NCBI GenBank assembly: GCA_021018815.1
Contig: JAITYX010000074.1
Location: forward strand, 2,108,001-2,172,000
Reading direction: 5' to 3'
Origin: Talinum fruticosum
Lineage: Eukaryota > Streptophyta > Magnoliopsida > Caryophyllales > Talinaceae
DNA length: 64,000 bases
Numbering within the stretch: the first letter of the stretch is position 1; each line of letters starts with the position of its first letter. Position numbers and translations under genes: made by a program. Below the pieces are notes generated by a model that was not told where the DNA came from, searched no databases, and saw nothing but the letters and a program-made list of their open reading frames with translations. This document shows, in pieces, positions 35,686-48,180 of this stretch.

Positions 35686-38397
35686 ACAAATGGCGATGGC
35701 AACACTACTATGATCATTGTTGGAATCAAGATCCTAGTTAGATACAATTGGAGTCCTTGGAATCAGAGTCGTAGAATCTGATTAAGAATCATAAGATTCT
35801 ACTAAATATTTGAAAAAACGAAAGTTATTTTTATAAGAATAAAAATCCTAATAAATATATTGAAAGAAAATAAAAACGTTATTTTGCAATGTTTTGTAGA
35901 AATGTTTGGACAAAATCTATATTGTAACAATGAAATATTCAATATAATTATATATGAGAATATTATGAGGTCCATTTCGGATCGGGGATTAGGTACATAG
36001 AATCATACTACGATCCGACCATAGTAGCATACATTATTTAAGAAAAAGTCAATTGAAGAATTTGATGGTATTTGGATGGATGGAGGGTTTTTTTTTTTTA
36101 AATCATAGAATCATAGGATCATAGAGTCCAGATCGGGAAGTTTAACTATCATTATAATATCTTTGCAAATAAGGTCAAGAATGACAAGAGGAAGTGTGGG
36201 AAATAAGAAAAAGAGAACTAGGGAAATAGATGTGATTGAAAATGTCACCACATGATCGGGCTTGTAGGTTGCTGTATTGACTAGGTTATCTCTGTTGAAC
36301 CTTGATAACAGCTAGGAAAAAGATGAAGCAATAAAAAAATGGAAGAATCGGCGAATTAAATTGCAAGTGTTGGGACACAAAGTAAATGAGAAAGATAGCT
36401 TTCATAGGAAATTTGCAAGAAAGAAAGCGAACTAGTGGGGGCAGTGGGCACTGTTAATGACTGGCTGCAGAGGGCACAAATTGAGAGAATGGGACATCAG
36501 AAGGGCGGAACTGGATATGTAAACCAATCGTGATGAAAAATGGCAACACGATTTGTGGGGATGTGTGTGGTGGTTAGATTTAGGGCCACCCTCGTATTGA
36601 TGTAAGGCATTGCCAATTTTTCCCCAAAATCAGTTAATTCAAGAGTAGTATAAAATTTGAATATATGAAAATACATAAGCTGATCTTCTATTCTTCATCA
36701 GTTTATTTGACCCCCTCGCCTTTTTTGTTGTTACTTGAAAGGTGAAAGTTCTTGTCAGGACATGGCGACTTCCTTCATAAGCATTTATGTTAAAGTATAG
36801 TTAGTATTCTTCTTTATTAATGTGTCACGAACTACATGAAATGTGAAAATTGTGCAGAACTCACAGCCTATGAGCTGAGACGGAAAGGGGCCAAGGCCAC
36901 AAAAAGCTGGTGACAATCTAATATGCTTCATTAGAGACTAAGAAAATTACATCCCCATATCAAAAATGCGATGGATAAGTGCAGCTTAGGCATGTGTAAA
37001 CTTGAGAGTAGAGAGAGGTCAAAAGATCTAGAAGCACAAACTAGCATTTCTGCTATGTAGGAGTGAAGGGTCCACCAGAAGAATCAAATGAAACTAATGT
37101 TAGGAAGTCCTAATATACAGTCAATCTTCCACCTCATAATCTTCATTGCAAATGCAGGACAGTTTCATAGTTTCCATGACAAACTTTCCCATGGTTGTCA
37201 CAATTTGTTCATGTGTTCAACTGATAAAATAGGCACACCTATCAGCTATATTATTTATCTACTCATGTCTCTTTGTGAAATTGGAAATATCTGTTGTTCA
37301 AATTTTTGAAAAATTGAGTTGCTAATGGAGAATGCTTGCATATTTAGATGTCATACCCATCCATCTCTAACAAAGTTGCATGCTTTTTGGCCTAGAATAT
37401 CCACAGTTGCATCGCCAACTATCCAGCATAAATATGTGAATTGAAACGAAGAATTTAAGTGACATGGCTAATCGATAATAAGGAAATTTTGTTTGAAAGT
37501 TTTGCTGCCTGTTATGCTGTCCTAATAATTTCAACTTAATGACATTTATGCAGTAATAGGATGCCTACATTGATGGATGAGCGGTTCGAGCCGAAAGTCA
37601 ACTCGCCTTAACTGCTTCAGTGGTTGTAGAAGTTGGTAAGTAGTAAATCTTTGAATGTTAGCTTGTGTGTATAGTCATATTAATATGTTGTTACGTGCTT
37701 CATTTTATTACTAATGTGCCCACAATGTATTTTGCTGGCATATACTTCTTTTTTCAATATTGTACCTGCAATGTTAGGGACCCTCTGTGTTCTGATACTT
37801 CCTTTTTCTCTTTGGGGATGGTGTATAGGATACTTCTTTGTTTTTGTGGCTCCTGTTTCCCTTTTGCATTAAAATCCCTTCTACTTAAATGACTTGGGTC
37901 CTGCTAAATCTTTTATCTTAGCCACTAAAACTAGATAGTGGTTCTGACTCGCCTGCATTTGTCTAGACTGCAACAGCACCCAGTGCAGGAATCAGAGTCC
38001 TCGTGTTTTCTCTTAAGGTTAGAGAATTAGTCATGAGAAGCATAGCTCGTCAGCGGAAACCCAACTTTGACATGAGGAAGTTCGCTCAAATATTTTATTT
38101 AGCCGTAAAAAAAAAGTTAAGACTCAAATCTTATGAGAGGCATGAGAAGTCTCCCTTCTTTTAGCCCTTCTTTCCTCCCACATTTTCCCGCACTAAGGTG
38201 CCATAATATCCAAATGAGTCTCCTTAGTTGGGTACCTTACTGCAAGAGGAGGGTTGGGGGGGACGGGGATGTAAAATGTATTGAATTATTTCTAGAGCAG
38301 AGTTCCTTGCTGGTGTGAAGATAGGCACGGATGTTCATGAACCTAGAACCCTCAAAGATTACTCACTAAGCTAATTGAAATTCACATTGCTTATTGT

Positions 38398-38492
38398 AAT
38401 CTGTGTGAAGGAAGACATTCAACATACTTAATCTGTGTGAAGGAAAACATTCAACATACTTAATCTGTGTGAAGGAAAACATTCAACATACT
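38398..38492. repeat. Three copies of a 32-bp tandem repeat
   Basis: TAATCTGTGTGAAGGAA(A/G)A followed by CATTCAACATACT occurs three times in a row with a 32-bp period and one G/A difference. Confidence 0.9.
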
Positions 38493-40957
38493 GGAAATGA
38501 TTGCTACAATGGTTTGTTTTCCAATAAATCGATTTGGGTTTGTTGATGAACCAAAAAAATAGAACTTGTGCACATATATTAGTATGTAAAAGGCAAGTTT
38601 TATACAAAATTTACAAGAACAAGAAATCAAGCGCAATGTGGATTTGTTGAAGCTAGTCTATGGATACGAAGATGCGTGCACCTTATCTCTAACAATTTTC
38701 CATAGAAAAATAAAGGCTTGTTTAGTTGTTTAACAGATCAAAAACCCATATAGTTCTGTTGGGTTGGGGGCTTTAATGATCAGTTATTTTTTTCTTGCCT
38801 CTGTTATCTATCAAAACAACTGGAAATGCAAATACAATTAGGTTTTTAGGGGGTGCAAAATGCAGCTTATCACATTTACTCTGCAATAAACAAACCATAA
38901 TGAGGTCATTTCAGTATTAGTTATGGTATTTTTCTTCTTCTTTTATCCCTCTATTTGTTTTGAAGTTGCTTTCTCCTTGTAGACAATAGTAGTATGAGCT
39001 TTCGCGGGTTCCAAACTATGGAAGTTTCAAGCTTTGCATTTGTAACACTTGTGAGTCCTCACGCAGCTATTAGAAAAAGGTTCTGTTGCTGGAAATGCTA
39101 TAACTTGTACCTATGAATTTTCAAAGCCATTGTTGCTGACAGTATGCTTTTGAGATATCAGTTTCTTCTGCGCCCTAGTCGTTACATTAATGTAGCACAT
39201 CTGACATCTTGTCAGGTGGCCTAGCAAACATGTTAGGAAGTCAAACTGGTTCGTAGAGTCTACTATTTGTTTTGTATCTTGTTAACTCATTTGAGTATCT
39301 TGTTAATTCGATCCAACTTAAAATCATGTTGCCTTATTTCAGGTATAAGTTGATCCTGTTTTTATGTCATTCTTGTGGTCAGATAATCAGATGTGTAGAA
39401 CAATTTTGCTAGTTTCAAGTAGGTTTACTATTCTGCTGCTTCCCGTTAAAGATTGGAGAGAAATAGTTTAGACAATTTTCACAGGAATCTGCAGTTGAGT
39501 TCAGAAGCATTCGTACCTTAGGCCAAAAATGAATGGAAAAAATAGAAATTAATGCACAACAACCTTCCATGTGTAACCAACCGCCCAGCACTGTTAACCA
39601 GGTAAGAATAATGAGAGTTTTGGGGTGACAAGGAAAAGACCCCCACAATAATGTGGCTATTGATGTTAATTGGAGAAAATTTGCACATTTGATCTGTCCC
39701 TGATTTCGTAGATGTGGACGTGCCTTTTATGACTGATCTTTGCTGGCCTATGATAACTGTATTCTTTCTACTCTGCCTTGGGTTTTTAGTGGTCTGAAAC
39801 TTTCACCAATAAATAGAAGTTTTTGGAACCTCAACTTTTTCCGTAGGTTTTTTTCTTTCCTTTCTCTTTTTTTCCCCTTATTTACTTTGTTCAGTTTGTC
39901 TCATTGGAAAGTCTATCTAAATTTTCCAATAAATGGTAATTTTAGAGCCACTGAGTCTACTCTGTTTTGGATTCCCAGATTTACTACAAATTTCATATTG
40001 CAAAATCGCCATGTAGAGACATTAACATGACCATTATCTTATGCATATAACTGGGGAAAACACCAGAGAAATAAGAGAATAATCGCCTGGGCTGGGGAGA
40101 GGAGGGAAGCTATTATAAATTAACTAAATATGACATTGGGTCACAATTGAAACAAGCCAAAAATAATTTGAAAACTCTTATGCATGCTCTCTATCTGTCA
40201 CCAAGTCACCTAATTCTCCCGACCCTAGTGATTGCAGTACTTTCTGTCATGAGAAATTGCAAACTCACCCTCTTTTATAGGGGCATCAAGGCAGTAAGTG
40301 TCCTTGGTCTCGAAGGACATTACTTGCTTCCAGCTCGAATGGTTTACCATCTAATACATTTCCACTTTTTTTTTAAAGTTAAGAAGATATATAGGTGCCT
40401 CTTCCCCCCTCCCAACAAAACAAAGGACAAAAAAAAAACAACTGAAGCCTCAACTAACTTTTTGTTTGAAGGGGTGACCATGACAATCACTTACTTTTGC
40501 TGATTGTAAGGCCCAATTACCTTATGTACTACACTAGTGGCCACATAGTTTTTTTTATTCGAAAAAGCACTTTCTACTCTAGTAAGACTATTTCTTATTT
40601 TCCTTTTGATGGGATTATTTTTTTCTTTCCAGAGAATTGTGATCAATTGTCAAGGTTAGTGTAAGACGAAATCGCAATTTTCAAATTACTATAACAGAAC
40701 GTGTAAGATCTTATGTCAACGACATCGATAATGTAGAGTCATTAAAGATTACTCATGGGAAGACATTCATAATTTTAGAGTCCAAGGCGCTATATTAGTC
40801 ATTTAGAGTTGAATTTTACCTCAACATTTTACGTCTACAGTTACTGTGGGGTCTTTATTAGGAATGCAGTTTGGCTTTTATGAATAAATGAATTTTTAAA
40901 ATTTAAAAAATGCTGTGCGCCCCACCCACATAGCTGAGAGTTTGTAGGCATCAGTCC

Positions 40958-40966
40958 TATAAGAAT
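40958..40966 (+). promoter_or_regulatory. Possible TATA box of the peroxidase gene
   Basis: CCTATAAGAA lies about 105 bp upstream of the peroxidase ATG, a usual distance for a plant promoter with a 5' leader of about 70 bp. This is based on position and motif only. Confidence 0.35.
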
Positions 40967-41064
40967 TTGGCAGTTCATCCTCTATGCCATCAATATCTGT
41001 TGTTTGTTATTATACTACTATCTTTCCATTCTTTTTGTATACTTGTATAGTACAGTGAAAAGAA

Positions 41065-44000
41065 ATGGAAAGATCCAGGTGTGTACTGATACTGCAACTA
41101 ATTATGTTGATGCTCGGTGCTTGTGGTGGAACAGGAGAAGTACAGGGGTTAGATTACAATTACTATGACTCAACATGTCCAAATGTGGAAGAAATTGTGA
41201 GGAGAGAGATGTTTGGCATCTTTGCCGCTGATGCTACAGCTCCTGCAGCGTTCCTACGGCTATTGTTCCATGACTGCCAAGTCCAGGTTGGTCTATCACT
41301 ACTAAATGCCTTTTTTTGGTTAAATAAGTGCATTGATTCCCCCCTCTGTCTCGCCCGCGCGCGGGCGGCGCTCTTGGATGAGACTACTGGATGACGGTTT
41401 GGTTTATCTGAGAGCAAGTAAAGTTTTTAGTGAAAGTGAGTCTTTGAATGGTGGGTTAGAGCTATATTCATGCCAGATCACTGTTCATCTTTACACCTTT
41501 TGGTGCACGAGATAGATGATCATGAGGTCTTCTTTCTATGATGATAATTTCTTATGACTGTATGCTTTCTACATACCATTTTGTTTCTATCATATGCATT
41601 TGGGTTTACATGAACTCTCTGTTTTGATTTCTCTATGTCTTTTCAGTTTTTCTCTCATTCTTTTTTTACACTCAGTTGTTATAGTTATCAAGATTGTCCT
41701 TATGCATGGCTCCTTTTCTTTCCATGAAATGTGTTGGACATCTCTCAGAGTTTCCCATATATCTTAATAACTAGTTATTCTTCATATAAGAGTTTTTTTC
41801 TTTATTCAAAAAGTGATCTATGTTCATTGATCAACTACATCCCATTAATTCTCGGCACCCCCTCCCCCCCAAAAAAAAAACAAACCTTTTCTTCGGGGTT
41901 TTGGGGAGGGCACCTGGTTTCCTAACCCTGGGCAGGAGTTGCTTTTTAGATAATATACCGTTGGGAAGAATCCATGTATGTCACTTATTGGTTAATGATA
42001 TGATGGTTAGTTAGTACCCATTCTCTTTAATAATGATTGTTCTTTTTAATATGCCTTATTTCATTTTGATAATCCACTTTACACTATTACTCACTTTCTC
42101 TATTTAATGCATACATCCCTATTAAAGTTCATTTCTACTGGTTATCTGTGACTATGACTATTGTTGATAAAGAGTTATACTGATTGGAATGCAAGACTTC
42201 ATGGATAACTCCTTAAATTTATCAAATTTAGTTGTGTTTTTATATTATTGATGAAAGCATTGAATATATACATTTATTGGTTTTTTTGTGCAATTGAGGT
42301 GCAAAGGCTGAGTTAGGCAAGATTTGAACCGAAGTCTTTAGTAACAATTTGAGACAGCAGACACTCACTAGATTTGTATGTTAGATAATGATATCAAATT
42401 AAAACAGCATGATATCTTTGCTTGAAGATCGACTTTAACAACAAATCTACCTTTTGTCCGATTTGACTGGATTAACCCAAATCCGGATTTGACCCTCCCT
42501 AAATCATCATTAAAGGCATCTAAAGTACTCACTTCTTTTAGTTTTTTGGGGCCAGCCTAGTCCCATCAACTCGTTTATTTATGTGCTTGGAAATCTCTGA
42601 ACACAAATTTATCAATAGTTTTTTGTTAGTAGATAAATAAAATCAGTATTCTGAAATTTTCATTTGCTTTAATCAGAAATATTCTAAAAAGATGAAGAGG
42701 CCGAAGCAAACACTACTATATGGAACTTGTATTGGCATATAAGTCAACATGCCGAATTTATTTATGCTTATCTTTCATCCAAACTAATGGAGAATAAATT
42801 TCTTCTGAATTTTTGTGGTCTTGAAACAACCAACAAATATCATTGACATTTGTGAGGTACAGACAACCTTGGGTCTTTGTCTTTCGTAGCATCTATTTCT
42901 GTAACTTGGAGTTTGGGGTGACTTAGTACAGATCTATTAAATAGGCTGATGTGCCCTTTTCACATGGTCCATTACAATTTTTGCAACTATACCTACCAAA
43001 TCTCGGCAAATCAATACCAGTAGTCCCCCAAGGCTTTCTGCCTGGAGGCAGAAGGAGAGAAAGTTAAAATGTAGACAACTTTACTTACAATAACAACTCT
43101 TAATTTGGATTCTGCTTTTCCAAGGTCTAGGAAGATCCAGACTGCTGGCATTCTGCCGGCAAAGATACCGATTCCACAACTTACCTTCATAATTGAACAA
43201 GAGCTTTTTAATTGGATTTTGTACACTGACTACCTATTACACCACAAAAAGACTGGCGGTTAATTCATCAATTTTCCCAAATTTTGAATACTTGAAAACG
43301 AAGTGTTAAATCATTTTCTTAAAAGTGCATAATCACTCCAACAATTTCAAATGTTGTTTTCATTTGCCTTTCGTTTACATAAAGAAATTGTTGACGCATT
43401 GTGAAACAGGGATGTGATGCATCAATCCTTTTAGAATCTGAGGACTCAGAACTGCAATCTTCGAGGAACTTTGGGATACGAAAGCTAGATGAGATTGGTC
43501 AAATAAAATCCGTCTTGGAGGATGAATGTCCAAGGCAAGTCTCTTGTGCAGATATCATTGCTTTAGCAGCCAGGGAGGCGGTTGCTATTTCAGGTGGCCC
43601 TCTCATTCAAATTCCTCTTGGAAGAAAGGACTCCCTCACTTCTAGCTCCCAGCAGGCTGATGCTCATCTTCCTCCCGCAAGCATCGATAATGTTGATCAG
43701 TTTCTTCAAATCTTCATGGGAAAAGGGATGGACCTGGAAGAGTCTGTTGCGATTATAGGTAACTTGTCTCTCAAACCCTCCTGTAAGTTATTCTAGGATA
43801 AACATTTCACAATGTGTTAAATGTATTTATCAGTGCAAGAGATGGTTAATGAGTTATTTGGAATGCATTTCTTGACTAGGTTAGTTAGAGATTAAATCAT
43901 AACAGGTTCACAGGATGTTCCGGTTAAATCAACGCTAGATCTTATAGTAACTTCATTCAAATAGCTTGTCATGCGCATGTACTGATGTTGGTTGCCAAAA

Positions 44001-44531
44001 AACCGGGATCCAAAATGTAGATGTTTATAATCTCACCAAGGCATAAAAATCCCCTAGTACTCGTATAATTGTAGGATTGCCTTCAGCTTGTTGCATTTGG
44101 GCTAACAAGTTCTGTGGGGGTTTTTCTTTGTAGGTGCACATACACTTGGTGGTGGACACTGCAGAAACGTCGTAAACAGACTCTATAATCCCAAGCCAAC
44201 TGACCAAATGGACCTTGGTTTCCAGGTTCAATTGAGACTCAGTTGCCCCACTGCAATTCCCACCAACAATGTCACAGTGGTACCAAACGATATCACTATG
44301 ACAATATTCGATAACCAGTATTACAGAGACGCTGCCATTGGCAAGGGCTTGTTCCCCATCGACTCAAGCATTTCGAGGGATTCTCGAACCATGGCCATTG
44401 TCGGCCAATTTGCAGTTGATAGATTGTATTTCTTCCAGACTTTTGCTTCTGCGTTTGTTAAACTCGCTTCAACTGGTGTTCTTACTGGGGATAAGGGTGA
44501 AGTCAGGTTGGATTGTAGTCAAGTAAATTGA
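41065..44531 (+). CDS. Class III secretory peroxidase (peroxidase 29-like)
   Basis: Haem peroxidase of the plant secretory class, oxidising phenolics with hydrogen peroxide in the cell wall or vacuole. Three exons join in frame to 322 aa: 41065-41286, 43410-43758 and 44134-44531, all with GT-AG introns (2.1 kb and 375 bp). Residues 1 to about 28 are a signal peptide. YYDSTCPN follows, then the distal site RLLFHDC (Arg65, His69), CQVQGCDASILLE across the first junction, VSCADIIALAAREAV, and the proximal site GAHTLGGGHC (His193). FDNQYYRD and a C-terminal Cys near LDCSQVN complete the fold. Length and cysteines suit a functional enzyme. The HDCQVQGCD variant recalls Arabidopsis peroxidase 29/21, from memory. 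The intron usually found between the two seen here is absent. It faces the downstream glycosyltransferase gene tail to tail. Confidence 0.92.
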
Positions 44532-46241
44532 TGAAAACCTTATACTATATACTGTTATTCAGAAAAAATTAAAGGAATGGTGTGTCTATAATATTAATTG
44601 TAATTGTAATAATAAGTCTTGGGGTGTTTCATTATACACTAGTTAGAAATTATCAGTTGATTTCAATTTTTTTTTTTTTTTCTGTTGGAGATATATAAGC
44701 TATACAAGCAAGGATTAAGTTCATTGCCCTATTTTGGGACAAGACTTTCAAGAATCATCCGCAATATAAAGGATGCCACACTTGTAGTCTTGAGGAGGTA
44801 GACAAGCATCCTTGAAGAACACGAACCTGGAAAACATAAACTACTGCTGATGAAAGTAAACCTTTTGTAAGCATTATGTTAGACAAACAACTCCCATTTT
44901 CACGATGATTTTGTCTTTGGTTTGTCTCGTTTTAAACACGATTATGTTTTCGGATTCAAATTAAGGACTTCAATGTTTTCACATTTTGTCTTCTATGTAA
45001 TGACATTGTCATTTTCTAATCGTAAAATGATTAAGCACACTTGTCATATATATTGGTAGTCTAATACTAATGGGGAGCGAATAACTTGAAAATTCGAGAG
45101 TAACATGATACTGTCCCTTCTCGAAACATGATACTGTCCCTTGTTAAAAGAAAATATTTTCGAACATAGACCATTAAGATTGAGCCAATAATATGACAAA
45201 GTATGATAATAACAAATCAAATCAACTTAAACTAGATAGTACTAAGAGAAACGTGAGTTTAACATGTCATAACTTGACTTAAAACAAACCGTTGATGATA
45301 TTTCAGTGTGAAAATATCATTATGTATCTTTAATGATTTTAAATATTCAACACACAACCATCAAATGACTTTACTGAATACAGAGTCTTAAATAAGTTGA
45401 CTAAATCCAACCAGAATGCTAGCTATACATTTAAAGCTTCACCTCATCAATAAGGAGGTTCATCACCTCACCCACCCACCTCATCACCAAACATGCCCAA
45501 CACGACAAATATGTCCCACATCACCAACACTACGTCGAACGAGGCTACAGACAATTGAACGCATTAATGGTCTTCAAAACCCTGAGAGAGCTCTAAAATT
45601 TGTGGGGAGACTGAACGACCAAGAAAGAAAACAAACCACATAAATTATTAACGAGGAGGTTCAAACTCGGCCATTTGCAAGGGTTTGATTAGCTTACCCC
45701 GTGTGAGAACTCACCAGGGGGCCTAGGGACACCGAGTGAATCTTGCCAAGGTATATTTATCCCTGTAGGAGTAAAGATGACAAACAGAAATAGGGAAACA
45801 GCGATGCCTACAAATGTGGTAACGGGGAAGAAGAAAGCTTAACAAGAAAGCTCAAAAGGCATATTTTAGAGAGCTGAGAAAGGTTAAATAGCAAATGTAG
45901 AATGCTTTCCTACGTTCTCTTTTAATACAAAAGTTACAAGGGTGAAGGCAGAGAAGTGCTGCCCTCATTTAGCATACTTTAAATTAGACATCATGTAATT
46001 ATTAGTTTCTCAAACCAAAAATAATTCAACAGAACAATAATCTACAAGCTCTAGCCTTAGGCTTTCTGCTGTATAATCCAACACCTGAATCACTGTAGTA
46101 ATTACCTCTATGTCCTCTGTTGTCTACACTCGTTTAAAACATCTTCTATTGTGCTGCCATGAAGAAGGAATGAAGCTGTGGTTCGAAGGTTAGTAAAGTT
46201 ATGTCAAAAATCTATGTATTCAGGACAAAAAGGGATGATCA
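44532..46241. other. Intergenic region between convergent genes
   Basis: It holds the 3' flanks of the peroxidase and of the BC10-type gene. No credible gene is seen. The 75-codon frame at 45416-45643 is low in complexity and unsupported. Confidence 0.5.
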
Positions 46242-48149
46242 TCACGGGCTCTTATCCAACAATGGTGAAGGGTCGTATCCCTCGCTCAAAAGCCGCATAG
46301 CAGCTCCCTCGGAGAACTTCCTAGCAAAGAGGAAGCAAGGAACAGCAGTAGCATTAGTTCGGCACCACTCCGTCCTGTACTCTGTCTCATAATATACATG
46401 GTTGATGTCCTGTCAAAAAGATCAGTGAAAATACGGGTTAGATGGGGAGCTTGGGCCTTACCATGTCCTGGATTTTTAACGTCAACTTTTTAAAAATGTT
46501 TTTCTGGAATCAAAGCCTGTTTCTTTCCCTGTTTAAATATGAAGTCTGGAGTAACACTTGAAAAAGGAAATATCGTGGTATAATAGTAAAATGACTGAGT
46601 AGAACCAAGCCTTGTTGGCCTTTGGGTTGAGGCTACGGCAATTGACCAGAGTACTGCATGGAGGCTGGGGCAACCAACCTGAGCCCAAATTAAACGCAAG
46701 TTGGCTCGGTAAGCTTCAAGCTTAGGTCAGGCTTGGCTCAACGCATCCCTAGTTCACCACTACTTGTTTGAAGATCATGTAAGTAGCAGGTATCACGTAC
46801 AAAGCATCAGTACCTGAATTTCTTTAATCCGGTGGGGACCTGCAGTTGAATAGCTGAAAGTAACAGGATGCCATCCTTTGCCTTCCATTTTTGATGCAGA
46901 TTCATTCCAAAGAGTATAGGTCAATGTCCTACGTTCAACTTGATCCTCAAGTCCCATCATCTGTGAGAAGCAACAGACTTCAGACACTATCATATGTATG
47001 TATTAAAGAGGATCATGAAGTAGTTGGACAGATAAATTTGACATAATTGAGTGCAGAACGTGCCAAAATACACCGTTGCAGATGGAATGGCAACTAAACA
47101 GATTATTCTTAAACATCAATAAATTGGTGGGGCATGAAGAGTTCCCCACCTATTACCACCGAAATAACCACGGATAAAACTTACAGCTAGCAATGTCTGC
47201 ACATAATGTTCGTCCGGAATGCAATTGTGCTGTTTCTGGAGTTTCTGCATTCGTGTGAGCAAACGTGGTCAGTTCTACCTGATAGCAGATTTCAGATCAG
47301 TTCAGATGGTAGATCCTGAATATGAAACACTGACAGATACTTCTAAAATCGAGTCGACAAATACGTGTAAGAAGGGAGAACAGCAACTAGCCTAAAGATA
47401 CAGACTTCTGTCTCAATACTGGACAGAAAATTAATTGTAATTCTCCAACCCCTCATGATAATTTTGATAACCATCCATTTAGAGAAAATTGTTAGATTAC
47501 TAACTGGAATATCCGTTGTGTTGAACATTGTTAGGTTATTCTAACAAGAACATCCGTTGTGTCCTTGTATACCCCCAAAGCCGATAAAGAGTAGTATTCG
47601 ATCAAACTGACCCAATGGCATCATTAGAAGGGGACAATTATTTAAAGAGGAATGGCTAACTTGAAAGTTTGTGATAAATGATGACTGATGATGGTGTATG
47701 AAAGATACAGTTAACACTGTTCCAGATTTCGGCAAACTTCAAACAGATACTTCATGTTACAACAAAACTTTCCGTGGACAGGCTGACAAGGAATTGTGGG
47801 GCATAACGGATGCCAAGCTAAAATGATGCAGGAGAAAGCAGTAGATTGTGAACAACAGTATCCGCTACCAACGGAACCAAATGACAATCCTATCATGGGC
47901 AGGATATGTAACTTGATATATGCTGCTTGGCAATGCTTCTCCAGATAACAGAGTTGTTTCTGATAGATTCTCAAACAAAAACCATTTTTGGGGTAAAATC
48001 AATGGATGCAGAAGGAGCAAACAAAAGGTCACGCAGTAAAGATGGGATAAAGAATTCCTTCTAGAATTAAGGGGTATAAACCAGATAAAGATGTTAGCCA
48101 TTTCATCCCTTAATTCTACAAGAAATTGCTGAACTTGATAGAGAAACTT

Positions 48150-48180
<31 letters not shown>

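Larger units (their letters stand above)
34379..41064. other. Long intergenic region between PPR and peroxidase genes
   Basis: No gene with family features was recognised in 6.7 kb. The first ~800 bp are probably 3' untranslated sequence of the PPR gene. A 74-bp tandem duplication lies near 35563-35685 and a 32-bp triplicate repeat at 38398-38492. The base composition is more balanced than in the transposon-rich left half, so unrecognised non-coding transcripts are possible. Open frames here are short and lack protein-like features. Confidence 0.5.

Noticed and set aside
39740..40503. Two plus-strand open frames of 96 and 118 codons
   Set aside because: They are hydrophobic and pyrimidine-driven, with no family motif; they look like chance frames in intergenic DNA.
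45416..45643. 75-codon His/Thr/Pro-rich open frame
   Set aside because: Low complexity in the intergenic region between convergent genes; nothing supports it.
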